Shown piece after piece: positions 10,900-23,642 of a DNA stretch of 64,000 bases. Positions within the stretch are counted from its first letter, which is position 1. Each line of letters starts with the position of its first letter. This DNA comes from Gymnogyps californianus. Taxonomy: Eukaryota; Chordata; Aves; Accipitriformes; Cathartidae. Position numbers and translations under genes: made by a program. The stretch covers positions 40,442,344 through 40,506,343 of the forward strand of contig NC_059474.1 of the NCBI RefSeq assembly GCF_018139145.2, in the 5' to 3' direction. The notes under the pieces were generated by a model. It searched no databases. It was not told where the DNA came from and worked only from the letters and a program-made list of their open reading frames with translations.

Positions 10900-13800
10900 T
10901 AACTGTGGACAGTTTCTAACTATTTTGAAGTTATGCATAGATGAGGGAAAGAGGGAGAGCAAGTTTGGCTTTATCTTAAAGCGATGAGAGATAGGAAAGA
11001 TTCTCTTAGTTGGGAAAGGAAAGTATATCACCACATTCATGGAAAAGAGTTATCACAGTTGACCCATTGGCCTAGTTTCTTTGGTGAAGGAAGCTGGTAC
11101 TGTGTACCCTTGCCTAGCAAGGTGATGTAGCCAGTGTGGGAGGCTCCACAGTGTAGTGGCACCCTCTACTACTGGTGAATCAGCTTAGCTTTCTTTATGT
11201 AATTCATCAAAGCCTGCCACCCCCTGAGTTCCCACCAAATCTTCTCTTACTCTATTAAGCTATATGCAATAGTAAGCAGCTGGCATAATTTTGAATCAAT
11301 TTAAAAGCCTTTAGAAAACAACAATGGGAAGAGCTTGGGGTGTCTCTTTGCAGCTCTCAAGCGAGGACACATTTGGCCATAGCTAAGAACTTAGGCTTGC
11401 ATATTTTTATACAGGAGTAGGTACTGAGCTTCTGGTGTCATGGTTTTGATTGGTATCTCAGGGGGTAGATGAGGAAACCTATCCAAGCCAGGTACTCATC
11501 CCTATGCTTGGATGGCACAGAGCTCTGATCCTCGTCTCTCCAGAAGAAAGCCAGTACATACATCCTGTCGTGATCTACTTCCATCTGCCAAATTGTTTGC
11601 TCCCCATCTCTTTTACCCTTCTATTACACATCTCGCTTCAAACAACCCTCAACCTTCAAAAGATCTTCTGCTCTGATATAGTGGAAGTTACTAACAGTAC
11701 CTTGAATACTTTGGGACTTCTTAATACAGGCTAGAATCTGCATGCAGAAGTTGATGCTGTGGTAAGTTTCTCTAGTATGACAAGGAGAATCTGGACTGTG
11801 GCGGGCAAGACATTGTGCAGGCTGCTGAGGGTGAATCCTCCAAGTCTGCACTAGAGGTGGAAGGCCATGGAAAAGTTAGCACTGTTGCTAGTTCTATTTT
11901 TCCTGTTCTATCAGTAAATAAGTCCTAGGTCTTAAGACAGTTCTTTAACATTTCACATTAGTAAACGTTTGCAGGTTTGGGTGGTTTTCTTTCTGATATC
12001 TTTTGGGGAAAAAAAAAAAATGCCCAGACTCTAGATATTATGGTAGCATATAAAGCCCCAAAGAAACTTGCAGACAGTCTCTTTATTAGCTTATAGAAGT
12101 ACACTGCAGAAATTAGTAAGCCTCTCATATTTCAGGTTTTACCTGGTCATGTCCTTGGTCTTTTGAGAAAATTCAAGTCCTACATTTTGACCCATAAAGC
12201 CCAAATGGCCTGAAAATATGATGTGGGAATTTATGGAACACCTTGAATTTCATGGCATTCTAGGCATGCTGCCAAAGACATCTGTACATAGCCTACTGGT
12301 AGAGCCCTCTCTGAATAATTTTTATATGTTGTTGTGGTTTGTGATAAGCTTTTGGTAATACTGCCAGTCACTGCAAATTCTGAGGTGTTCCTATTGGATA
12401 CGGAGAATTAAATACACAGTTCAAGTAATATAAAACAGAGCATCTATCCTTCCTTACAAAGTACAGGAGAATTAACATTTACTTATTAGAGAGGTAGAAA
12501 GACGTTTGTTCCAGAGGGGTGCATACTCTTGATCTTACTTGAGGGAGCGTTTGTGGGTTACCTAGCTAAGTGTGAAGTCATTCAATGGAGGATTGCCTTC
12601 CCTGTTAGTGAATGGCAATAGACAAGCTAAAGTTACCTTAACCTTTCCAGTAAATTAATCCTTGCCTTTTAGCAGTTAAATACCATATTGCATCCTCATG
12701 TCATATGTACAAAGTGGTTTATATTCAGCAACTTCTTGCTCTTTACTGGCCTGCTTGTTCTGTGACCTCTATGGTGAAGATTATATTTCCAGCTATGTTT
12801 TTCTACATAATTTGTTTACCATGTTCACGGCACAACTTGGAGGCTGGATCTGGTCTCTGGGATGCTTACATTTGATATGCTCCCTTTTCAATGGAGGAGG
12901 CAGGGAACAACTGAGCAGAAGGGGCTGCTGTCACTCGGAGCAGACAAATGCTTCTGTGCCTTACCTGGGTATGATGTGAAACAGATCAGGTAGCTGCAGT
13001 AGAAGAAAGGGGATGCAGTAGCTGCTACTGGGCGCAGTGAGCCCAAATTCAACCTCTCTGGCTGTTGGATTAGTCCATTGTGAAAAACCTTAATTGAGCA
13101 GGTGTCTATGAACAGATTTTTATTTTTACTGATAAAAGTAAAATCAATAACATTTTGAATTCTGCATATGGCACAAAAGAACTTATAAACTTTTAAAGGA
13201 TAGTGTTTTTCATAAAGGTTGTATACCAATAAAGAGTATGTACTTGAACTTATGGGGGTAGTAGGTTGCTAAGTCATTGTAAATAGTAACTCAATATGCA
13301 TAACTGAGGATGCAAATAAATGTCTGAAATTGCCTTGAGAAAGGGACCATTGACTACTTGGCCACTGTGTTGTTCATAAAGGTATTCAATTATATTATTG
13401 AATGTTACATTATTGATTTTTAAACTGAGTAGCTTTAGCGTGAAATGCTTCCCACTTAACATGGTTTGCCTTTGTTCATGACTTGTTGATAAACCATTTC
13501 TATCTAGAAGAGGAACTTACATTTCTAGCTGAATGACACAAATACAGTGATTTACTTTCTCATGAAGTAGTCTGAGTATGTTAGATATAAAAAATGCTTT
13601 TCCTATTTGTTGTGATGCTTCAGTATAGCAGTACAATTGTCTTCAGAGACTTTCTCAGCCTTCTAATCTCTTACTGAGAGGTTGACCACTACTTACGATC
13701 AACATACACTTTTAACATTATAAATAAGCATAACCATGCTTTCCCCCCTGCCTTTCCTCTTAGTGGTAGTTTGCAGTTCCTTATAAACACCTGCAGATTC

Positions 13801-14175
13801 TCTTTGTGGTTTTCATGCTATTCAAAAGCATCTGATTGCCATGTTACTTAACTAGATAGCTGAACTAGATCGAAACAAAACAGTATCTTGTTTTCCAAGT
13901 GTTCATAATTAGCTTGATATCTACTCCTTGGAGCCATAAAACTTGTCTTCTATTTAGTCTTGACTATATTTGCTACATAATACTACCCTTTTGCTGGAAA
14001 ATTCATAGTCCTAGTAGAGTATTAAGGACCACTTTCATTCACACTACACACCGATGTTGTAGAAATGAGTAGGATTTGCTTGTAAATGCATCTATTGCCC
14101 TTGATTTTAGGATAATATAATGCTTCTAAAATTATAGATGTAAGTAACTTCAAAATCTGGAAAATCAATGATCAA

Positions 14176-14304
14176 GGCTCTGATCCTGCAAAGACTTATA
14201 TGTACATATTGGATGTCATGCACTGAGAGTAATCCCATTGGTTTTATACCAATTATTCACATAAGCAAAAAGGAAGCACATGCACAATCTTTAAGATTAA
14301 GACC
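14176..14304 (+). mobile_element. Ancient palindromic MITE-like amniote repeat (degenerate)
   Basis: The left end (GGCTCTGATCCTGCAAAGAC), the central part (AGTAATCCCATTGG) and the inverted right end (AATCTTTAAGATTAAGACC) follow the order of an old non-autonomous repeat I know from reptile and bird genomes. Its consensus is roughly palindromic, with GATCCTGCAAAGACTTA at one end and its complement at the other around a CCCATTG core. This copy is well diverged and its arms match only loosely. I do not remember the database name with certainty. It has no coding content. Confidence 0.65.
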
Positions 14305-17300
14305 TAACAATGCCAAGGAGTAATTTGCATATAGCTGTCAAGTTTTTGGCAGGAAATCTGTGAGAGGATATGATGATGCAATTTAATAGGGTCTGAGAGG
14401 AGACTGGAAGGAAGGTTGAATGGAGTTTGTTTATCAGCTGGGGTTTTTTTGTTTATTTTGCATGGTATTACAGTAGATTAATATGCTTTGATGTCTCCTG
14501 TGGCTGTCTGGAGGTTCCAAGAAATTATTATTCTTTTCTTCTTGGCTGTTTTAATTTTCAAGGGTTTTTGTTTGTGTTTTTCCTTTGAATTACTAGAATT
14601 TGGATTCACACTTGGGCCCCGTATACTGGACCTTCTAGTGGTATTGAAATATTTTGCTAGTGTGTCTTGTTCACATGCTTAAGCCAAGCTGATCACCAAA
14701 TTTGCTGTGCAGATGGAATTTTCCCCAAGGCAGGCTACTAGTGACCTTCTTTTTACCTTTTCTCTGCAACATGGTCGTGGTCTGCTTTCTAAGATTATCT
14801 GGGAGTTTAATGTAATTATATTCGTGCTGCTAGTGGTGTTATAACACTGGTGTTATCCTTCTCGCTGTCCTCTTGTAACAAACTATAGGTGAGACTTTTG
14901 GTCTTTTAATGCAGGTCTGAAGCAGCATGTTGCTTAGTCGCCTGTGTTTTGTGGGACAGAGTGGAGCAGACATTTGATAAATCCGTCTGAATTGAGGGTC
15001 TATTACAAAGCTTTCTGTTATTACAAGGTTCTGGACTCTGACAATGTCTAGTGTGAACACAGAAAATGGGTGTTTGTTTCTGAGATTTTTGCCGTATAAA
15101 CTGTGCTGTTTAAAATCTTAAAGGGAAAAAAGATACTATTGTCAGCTATGGGTAGAGTTTGCAGGAGTATCTTCTAGTTTTATAATACCATGCTACTATA
15201 CAGATAAAATTAATCAAAAAAAGGTGCTTATCACTGTGACTATCCTAAGAGTTTAGTAAAACATGTATACTACAACCACACCCATGGCATGTGGCACAAA
15301 GGCCAGAAAATAAAAGTAGATTTATTTCAGCTATTCAACAGCATATGGAGGCTACCATTTCTCAAAGATGTCATCTTTCAAAATTATTCTAGATTTATGA
15401 ATGTTGTTCACTAGTGAAAACACTGGAGTAATTATAACCTAGCAGTGAGTAGGTCTTTTAGGTCAGCTGTGTTTATGCTAATGGTTCAGACAAGATATTT
15501 TTCTCCCCCCTCCCCATCTGGTACAGCCATCAAATATTTAAGACACAGGGGAACCTGTTATGGACATTTGGGGTCTTTTATTGGCTTTATGGATGTGTTT
15601 GCATATGGGGGACTTTTGCTGTTAATATTTTCGTCATTTTGATCTGTTACACATGCCCATACCATCTGTATTGCCTGTGCTTCCAGTAGATATCCTTCCA
15701 TTATTACCCATCATATCCCCTTCTAGAAGATGAAAACATGTACTTTATTACATATGTATTGACAGCCTTAACTTCTAAAATCCAGTTCAGGCACCTCTGC
15801 CTTTCTTGAATGTGATTGGAATATGCAGATTTCAAGACTCTAAAGTACCTGTAGCTAGCTGTGGGTGTGTTTTGTGAATATTATACACAACCAAAGAGCT
15901 GAAATATCCTTTTCTTTCCTCATAGAAGAGTACAGTTATGTCCACGCCTGGGGAGTTACCTTCTAGCGCACAGTTATTCCTACTTGTCTGTCTTGATTTA
16001 TTTCTCATATTGTTTTATTTTTAGTATTATCTTTTAATGTAGACTCAACTAGATTTGATGTGGCTGCTGCAGTTGCTAAATCTTGTGATATCCTCTGGGA
16101 TCTCATTTTTCTCCTTTGGTTGTTCTTGCCCTCATAATTCCTGATCTTTTTTTGAGTGCGTACAAACTCTGTACCTCAAGCTGGAAAGATGGACTGTCTA
16201 CTACCAGAGGTCTGAAAGTACTGCCACTCAGGAACTGCTGATCTGTAATCATTCCTCTAATCTAATATCCTGACAAGGCGATAGACTTCAGTGTTGCTAC
16301 AGAATATGGTTGTTTTATTTCTAAAGGGATAATTTTACTAGGCTTTTTGTAGTCCTTCAGGGACAATGAATTACACAATGGCCCAGATGTAACAAGCAAT
16401 ATAAGAGTAGCAGTCATTAAACTAAATTATTGCAGTCATCCTTACTGTCCTTAATCTGTTATGTTTTTTTTCCATAACAACCTCAGTGTGATAAACTGTA
16501 TAATTTAAAAGCTTCCCTACAGAAGTGTGATGAGGAATAATTTGACTAGGGGTAGTAGTGGGTAATAATGCTGCAGAGTTTTTTCAGGTAGGCATGGTCA
16601 TAAATTCTGTAATAAATTAAGCTAGTGAGTACTAAAATATAGAACACTTGCGTGGAATGAATGTAATGAAACAAATTTGCTCTTTGTAAGTGGGAAAGCA
16701 TGTTAGAAACCTCCATAGCAATTTGTTCACTATTGTCAGAATATGAAAAAACTTTCTATATTTTTCATTTTAATGATGTTATGTAAAAAGAGGGCAATTA
16801 TTCACATTTGCTTTATGCAATTGCTTTGTGTTTATTCTTTGTCCATTATGACTCATTTTATGAAATTGTTTGTTTTTCCTTTAAGAAAAATTAAGGAAAC
16901 ACTAACCTCTTTTCTAAGTGTCTTTATGGTTGTTTGGATAGAATAGCAGTTGCTCTGTCAGTGTCACAGTGTTTATTTTAATCTCTGAATTAATTTTCTT
17001 GGTTGCTAGGCAATTCTACTTCATATTTTTAATGGAAATGACTAATTCACGGTGCTCTCATTTCAGAATATGCAATCGTTTGCTTTAAAACTGAAACTAG
17101 ATTTCTCTATGACATAATGCTTGGCAAATACTCATGTCGGTGTACAATTTTATGACTGTAGCTAATAAAATATCCAGATTTCTGTTATCCAGTCCTATAT
17201 TTCTTGTACATTCTGACAAAGCCATTGTAAATCTAAGGTATTCAATTGAGGCAGAAATGGGCTTTTAGGTATATGTAGAGGATAAATATCTGCATTAATG

Positions 17301-19632
17301 TCTGACATTTTAGAAATTTTTAAAGGCAGCTTATGGAGCTGGTTATGTAGTATGTATTTGAAGTTGGTATTGGTTAAGTCTTTTTACATCCTCAATGGCA
17401 ATGGTGTAATAAGTGCTACATATCTTAGTTACTCAGCTTGCAGATGTATTCAGCAGGTCTTGCTTATTAGCAGTGCAGGGAAGTTCAAAAATAGGTATGA
17501 ATATTCAAAGTAGTAATAACCATATTAATAAAGAAAACCTCTTAACAGCCTTTAGTTCCAGAGCTGTTTTTCATACTGGAAAAATATAATGCCTCAGGAC
17601 AGTTTCTTTAAACTTTAAAATATTGTTTTCTGCTATTTCAATACCATTCTTATTTAAGGACAAATATAAAGGAAAAAGAACTTTAAATGAAACTTTATAG
17701 GTTCCTCAGTATCAGGGTAGTGCAGAAGTGTAGGCCTTGTTTATTTTGTTGCTATCAGCTATGCTTTCATTTCTTCTGAGCTATCAGCTAGTGAAATACT
17801 GTCTTTTGGCTTGTTATCTCCATTCCACTCTTACGTTTCCATGCTGGTGAACTGCACAGCTTGGAAATGAATGAAATCCACCCTGCTTCTCTGTAGAAGG
17901 AGAAAAAGCATCCTGTGGGCCAGAGTGCGAATGACGTACCCTAGTAGGCTCTGTGCTCCTGACATTGGTTCAAGGTTTATCAGCTCAGTTTCTTTAGCCC
18001 AGAGCATCATTCTGCATGCATAATTGCGCTTTATTTTCCTTCTCCCTAGTGTATAGTAAACTTGTCTTCCTGATAGTGGCCACCTTTTTGGTACAGTTAG
18101 CGCATGGAGGACCACAGTTGATTTGGTTTATCTGAATAATTTGTTGCCATCAAAAAGCTAAATGATGAGTCTAATTTTGTCCAGTTCAAAGACATAATAT
18201 GTTATCAAGACAGAGGAGACTGGGAATGCTATATATTTTAATGATTTTTGTATTGAGTACACAATCTTTGCAGTATCTATTAATACAACTAGCCTCTGGC
18301 AAAATCTTCCAATTGCTGTCTTACAACTTTAATTACAGCTGATGTTGGTGTTAGGTAAGCAACAATACTGTGCTATTTCGGAGCTTTCTAATTGGATTTG
18401 AGAGAAAAGGAACTTCAAAAATCACACAATTATAAGTATTTTCAAGTCTTTTTCAAAAGGATATAGGAAAAAAAATAGATCATTCAGCTGTATTCCTCAC
18501 AGAACAACGTGCTTTTATTCAGTTGTTTCTTATATATGAGCTAATAAGGTGGGTAGATAGCCAGAATGTTTGCAACTGTAATGATAATGTACAATGAAAG
18601 CAAGAAGTTGGATCATTTGTATTCAACATATACTTGGGAGACCACCTCACTTTTTGTAAATGAGAAGTGGAATATGCAGCCAAATTTCATAAGATTATAT
18701 TCATATTAGTGAGCTTTCCCAGCTCATCTTGATCTGTTTTACCACTTAAAGAAAGCAGTATTGAGAGGATAGTTTTCAGTTTGTGAAACTGAGTTATGAA
18801 ACTCCTGCAACAGAAGCATAAAAATGTTAATGTGGGTGAAAGCAAACCTGTAGGGGATATGAAATAAATTTCTTAATGAACATACACCATACCTCTGGCT
18901 CTGTGAGGCAGAACACTTACTTGGATAAACTGGTTGTAAAAACAACTGCTTTATTGTAATAACTTTACCAAATACCAACAATTGCCTTTCAACAAATAGA
19001 GTAAAAACAACAAAACAAATATCCCATCAAAGACCTTATCAAGGTAGTTCCAGTAGTGCGCAGCTTCAGTAGGTACAAACGTTGGACCTTCGTCCAATAT
19101 ATGAATTCTCAGTAAGAGAACATGGTTAAAAAAAGGAAATGTGTCACAACAATAATTTCCATCATGCTTGGTAAATCTGAGGAATGAAATTGTTATGAAA
19201 TAGTGAAGGTATCAAAAGTTTTATTGTTGGATTAAAAAGTAAGCTCTTCTTTAAGCCAGTAATTTATAAATTACTGTTTTAGAGATAATGTTTTGGGAAA
19301 ATTATTAGGATATCATTTGAGATTTTGGACTGAGATATGAAAGATCTGAAACTGATAATCTGTATTTTACATTTTTCAATTTGACCTACAGAAATTACTA
19401 CAAAATTGTGCCCTTGAAAAATCTTACTCTAACTCACTATGTCTTGATTTCCTATCTGTGAAAAGCCATATAGGACATATATAAGCTCTCATTTCTTCCA
19501 CCCATTCTATGACTTGTTTATTGCTTTAATAGGTCATAGTCTTTACATTTCTACAATGGGAGTCTCATCTTAGCTGAGACCTCTAGATACTAAAGTAAGA
19601 TGAAGTATGCCAGGGAATACTTACTGATTTGC

Positions 19633-19652
19633 AAATAAATAAATAAATAAAT
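19633..19652. repeat. (AAAT)5 microsatellite
   Basis: Five perfect AAAT units. Confidence 0.9.
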
Positions 19653-22600
19653 TGCAGCCATTAAGTGTTCTTTGCTATTAAAGGTGGAACACAGGGTAAT
19701 TGAAGTATCTTGTCTGTCCTACTTTAGTTTCTAACCAAATATTTTATTTAAATGAGCAAAACTAAAGGAGTTGCAATCATTATGCATATGGCATATGTGT
19801 TCTTAAAATGAAGAGTGATAGACCTTTGATTTTTAGCAGTGACATAATCTAAGGCAGAATGCTGTGATATACATATGGTGGATGTCTGTGCAGTATGCCA
19901 AAGGCAGGAACAGTTCAGAAAGTTGTTAACGTCAGCCCCTTCAAAAGAACTGGATTTCTTAGAGGTAGTAGATGGGTGGTATGAAAAGTTCAGGACAGAT
20001 ATGATTCTACTAGGGATCAGTGTCTCCTCTTAATAATTTTACAGAACTGATACCCAACAGTGACAAATTGGCCTGTGTTTGCTTTCTTGTTTGTTTAAAA
20101 AAAATGCATTTTCTTCAGATGAATGGCTGTTTTTCTTTAGGAAGGTGACTGCAACATTTTCAGCTAAAGAAATGATGAAAAAGTTATTTCTGTCTTTGGC
20201 AGCAGAAAACGTGGACTTTGTATTAACAGCACACAATGGAACATAATGCCAAATACAAAGAAAATTTCAGGCTGAAGTATGGAAGGAGATTAGCAGTCCT
20301 AACTCTTAATAGAAATATACTCAAAAGACTGTTTCTTAATGTATCTGCTTTCTTTGAATTCATTTGGTGTACTGCCCAGGCAAAGAGACTCTGAGTATCT
20401 TCCCCAGTGGTGCATGGGATGTGGTCCCATCATGTCACAGTGCATTCAGTCTCTACCTGGAACTATAAGCACCACCACCATCTAATTTATTTTAGTGGAA
20501 AGAGTACACTGTGGTGAGCTCTGCACTGTTACAGCAAGATTTATTTCTGCTACTTAAGCTATCTTGTTTAAATGTTGTTTATAGATCTTTCTTTAACACT
20601 GCTGTCTGCTAACAAGATGTACACTTAGATGAATTGTTGAAATAGGCAGCCTTCTGCATGCCCCTCACTTTGTTGAAGTCCTTTTAAATAGCAGCTCCTG
20701 AAATCACGTGTTACGAACAAAATCTCGGCAGTTGCATTACAAGAGCAAATTTCTGGCCTTCATGACTTCAAAGAAAAAGTTATTCTTAAAATTACATATA
20801 TAACGTATTCTATCAATGGGATATGTGTTATATGGAGGCTCTGACACTGCTAGTGACACTTTCAGCATGCTTATGCCCTATCCTCATTTTCATTTGCATG
20901 CTTCCAAATAACTTGAAATGCTGTTTGTTTTTTTTTTCTTTTTCTGTGGTAAATAAGAGTAGCCCTCAGGCTTTGGTATTTTAGTTTTATGGTCAAAGCA
21001 CATGATGGACCTAGTGTTTGCCGCTAATGTGCTGAATAACAATGAAGAGCAGTTCTGCCCTCCTTGGGATCTGACTGCAGACAACAAATGTCAAGATCAG
21101 AATGACTGAAAGCAATGTCAAACTATTATAAACTTCCCTAGATATAAAAGTAAGAAGGAAGTATTTGTTACAAATGAAACAGATGAAATATAAGACATAA
21201 AGGCCTCTGAAGTTAGGCTGTCTCGTACGTGGGTTGAGGAAAAGTGGATGGAACTTTATCTTCAACATTCGGTCAAGAATTGTAATAGCAGGGTAAGCTC
21301 GCTAGAGAAGATTAATGATAATGCTAAGAAGTCAATCCACTGAAGCACCGACCCATGTACCGCATCCCTGAGGAAACATGGTTTTCACATTGTATACGGG
21401 AGTCCTGTCACAACTACTATTATTTCCTTATGCTTTGGAGAACAAAAAAATGCTTTTTAAAGGTGCATCTTGGGGGGGCGAGGTGGGGAAGCAAAGCTGT
21501 ATGACTTTGTTTCTGAGGCTAAGTTGTTTGTCTTAAAGAGTGTCCATGGGAAGTGACTTCCCCAGCCCTTCAGCAAAGGAATTGGAACTTCTCTCCTACC
21601 ACTCTGTTATGAGGACTGCAAATTTTCTTTGTTTAGTGATTTTTTTTTTTTATTTAGACCATAAGCATTTGTTTCCTTGCATGATGGGCAGAAAAAAAAA
21701 ACCAAACCTCGCCCCAAACCCCCTGAATGGCTCAGTTTTTATTGTAATCTAATATCTGAACGTAGAGTAGTCATAATATATCAGTGTGTTTGTCACTGCT
21801 TGTAATAATTACCTGAAATTCAGTGCAGTCACTTTTGGATGAGCTCTTAGTACCTTGGTGACTGTAGAAGGATCAGGCCCGTTTAAATCCTGTACATAGC
21901 CAGAAAGTGCTAAGAAGTTGCTGTGACTCAAAGGTAGATTACCAAAAGCAAGCGAAAAGGTGCCATCGCTGTGGCCTTGGAATGGTTCATTGCTCACAAA
22001 CAGTGGAACCACATGTAAGTTATCAGGTCATGCTAGATGACTTTCAGTAATGAAGTGACTGATATTCATCAACGAGTCATATTACATATGTCACATACAC
22101 TATACAAAGAGGAATATTTTACTGACATTTTTGGGGATTTTTCTCTTTATTGGGACTGTTTTCCTGCAAAACAAGCTTTAGCTCTACGAAGTCAGCTTTT
22201 TTTTTTTAACAGTACATTTTTTTTGCCATATATTCAGCATCTTAGAGTATAGAGATAATGCAAACATTTCCTTAAAGTGGCCAAAAGACTTTTTATACCT
22301 ATAGATTACAATGGTTTTTAAATGTCAGTATCCTGAAATTTTGTACAACTGAATACTTGATTCTGCTAGAAGTGGGGTGGGGGTGGAGGTGGTGAATGGA
22401 GTGGGAAAGGAATGCATATTTGCAATTATTTCCATTTTTTTTTCAAGCGAGTAGTATTCAAAGGAAAGCTTTGCATTGTTTTTGTACAAATTTGATATGA
22501 ACCTATGAAATTACATTTATTAATTAAAAAATTTTGGAAAAAGATTATTCTTTTCAAAGTTCTATCTAATCTTACAGCAGTTTCTTGGGAAGTCTGAAAG

Positions 22601-23568
22601 GTTTATTCTTTTTTGCTTGATTTTTTTCCATACATAAGTGTAGTGCTTTCTTTATATTGTGACATGCATAGAAAACTATTTGTCCATAAGTAAACACTTC
22701 TATTCCTGGGAGACAGATATATTGCTGGAAGAGGCAGTAAATATACGGCAGATTGGTTTAGTCATGAAAAGCGCTTTTCTGAGTCCTCAGTAGAGGTAGG
22801 TGAAGTAGTAGTAAAAGGTGCTCAGAAGATGAACATAACATGTGAGCTTGCAATCTTGGGCATTGTAGGTTGTACTAGCTGTGCAATAATTATTGTACTT
22901 TCTGAATATAACTATACTGCAGTTGCCAGAAAAGCAGTGTGTATAACGTTTTACAGAACAGTTTGGTTTTCTCAGTTCTGTGGAACAAACTAAATCCTAT
23001 AAATGATGATGAACAGAGCTTCAAGAAAATATTTTGAGGAAAACAAAATGCATTTTGTAGAATATCTGCCTTTGTTGTGAAGCAAGCATTAGGCCATCAT
23101 ATTTCAGAGTCATGATCTAAAACAGACCAATAAGGCTTCCGGTGCTAGCAGCATGGGTAGAGCACAGTTGTATGTTGGTATTCCTCGCCAAGTAAAATTA
23201 GGAGAGAGGAAAATGGAAAGTGATTGCAGCTTTCTCATGCTCCACTGTTCAACAAAGCCAAGTAGATCTGGGGCTGAACTAGTCTGGAAGAAATAAATGA
23301 TTACCGTTATTCATTACCACTGGAGAATAAAAAAACAACAAAAGAGCGAAGAGGACTTTCATCATAAAGGAATTTTGAGCAGCTATGCAGCACATAAGGT
23401 GGCTGCTGCCTGGAGTTGTATGGCACATCTGCTTATATTTTCAAAATTTCCAAGGACTAAGTAATAGGAATTAAATGAAAATATCAGTCTTAATGTCATA
23501 AATGAATGAAACATCTTGAAAATGAAGGCTCAGAAACCAGAAAACAAGTGAAAGAATAGAAGAACCTT

Positions 23569-23642
23569 TAAAAAAAACCCCAAACAAACAAACCCCCCAA
23601 AAAACCAAAAAAAACCTCCCAAAACAAAAAAAAAACCCCAAA
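23569..23642. repeat. A/C-rich low-complexity tract
   Basis: About 74 bases of almost only A and C, with repeated AAAACCCC- and CAAA-like units. A minus-strand frame over it (23471-23659) rich in F, L and G is compositional. Confidence 0.9.

Noticed and set aside
22374..22405. G-rich GGGGTGGGGGTGGAGG segment as a quadruplex
   Set aside because: Not four runs of three or more G with short loops; only a weak two-tetrad structure is possible.
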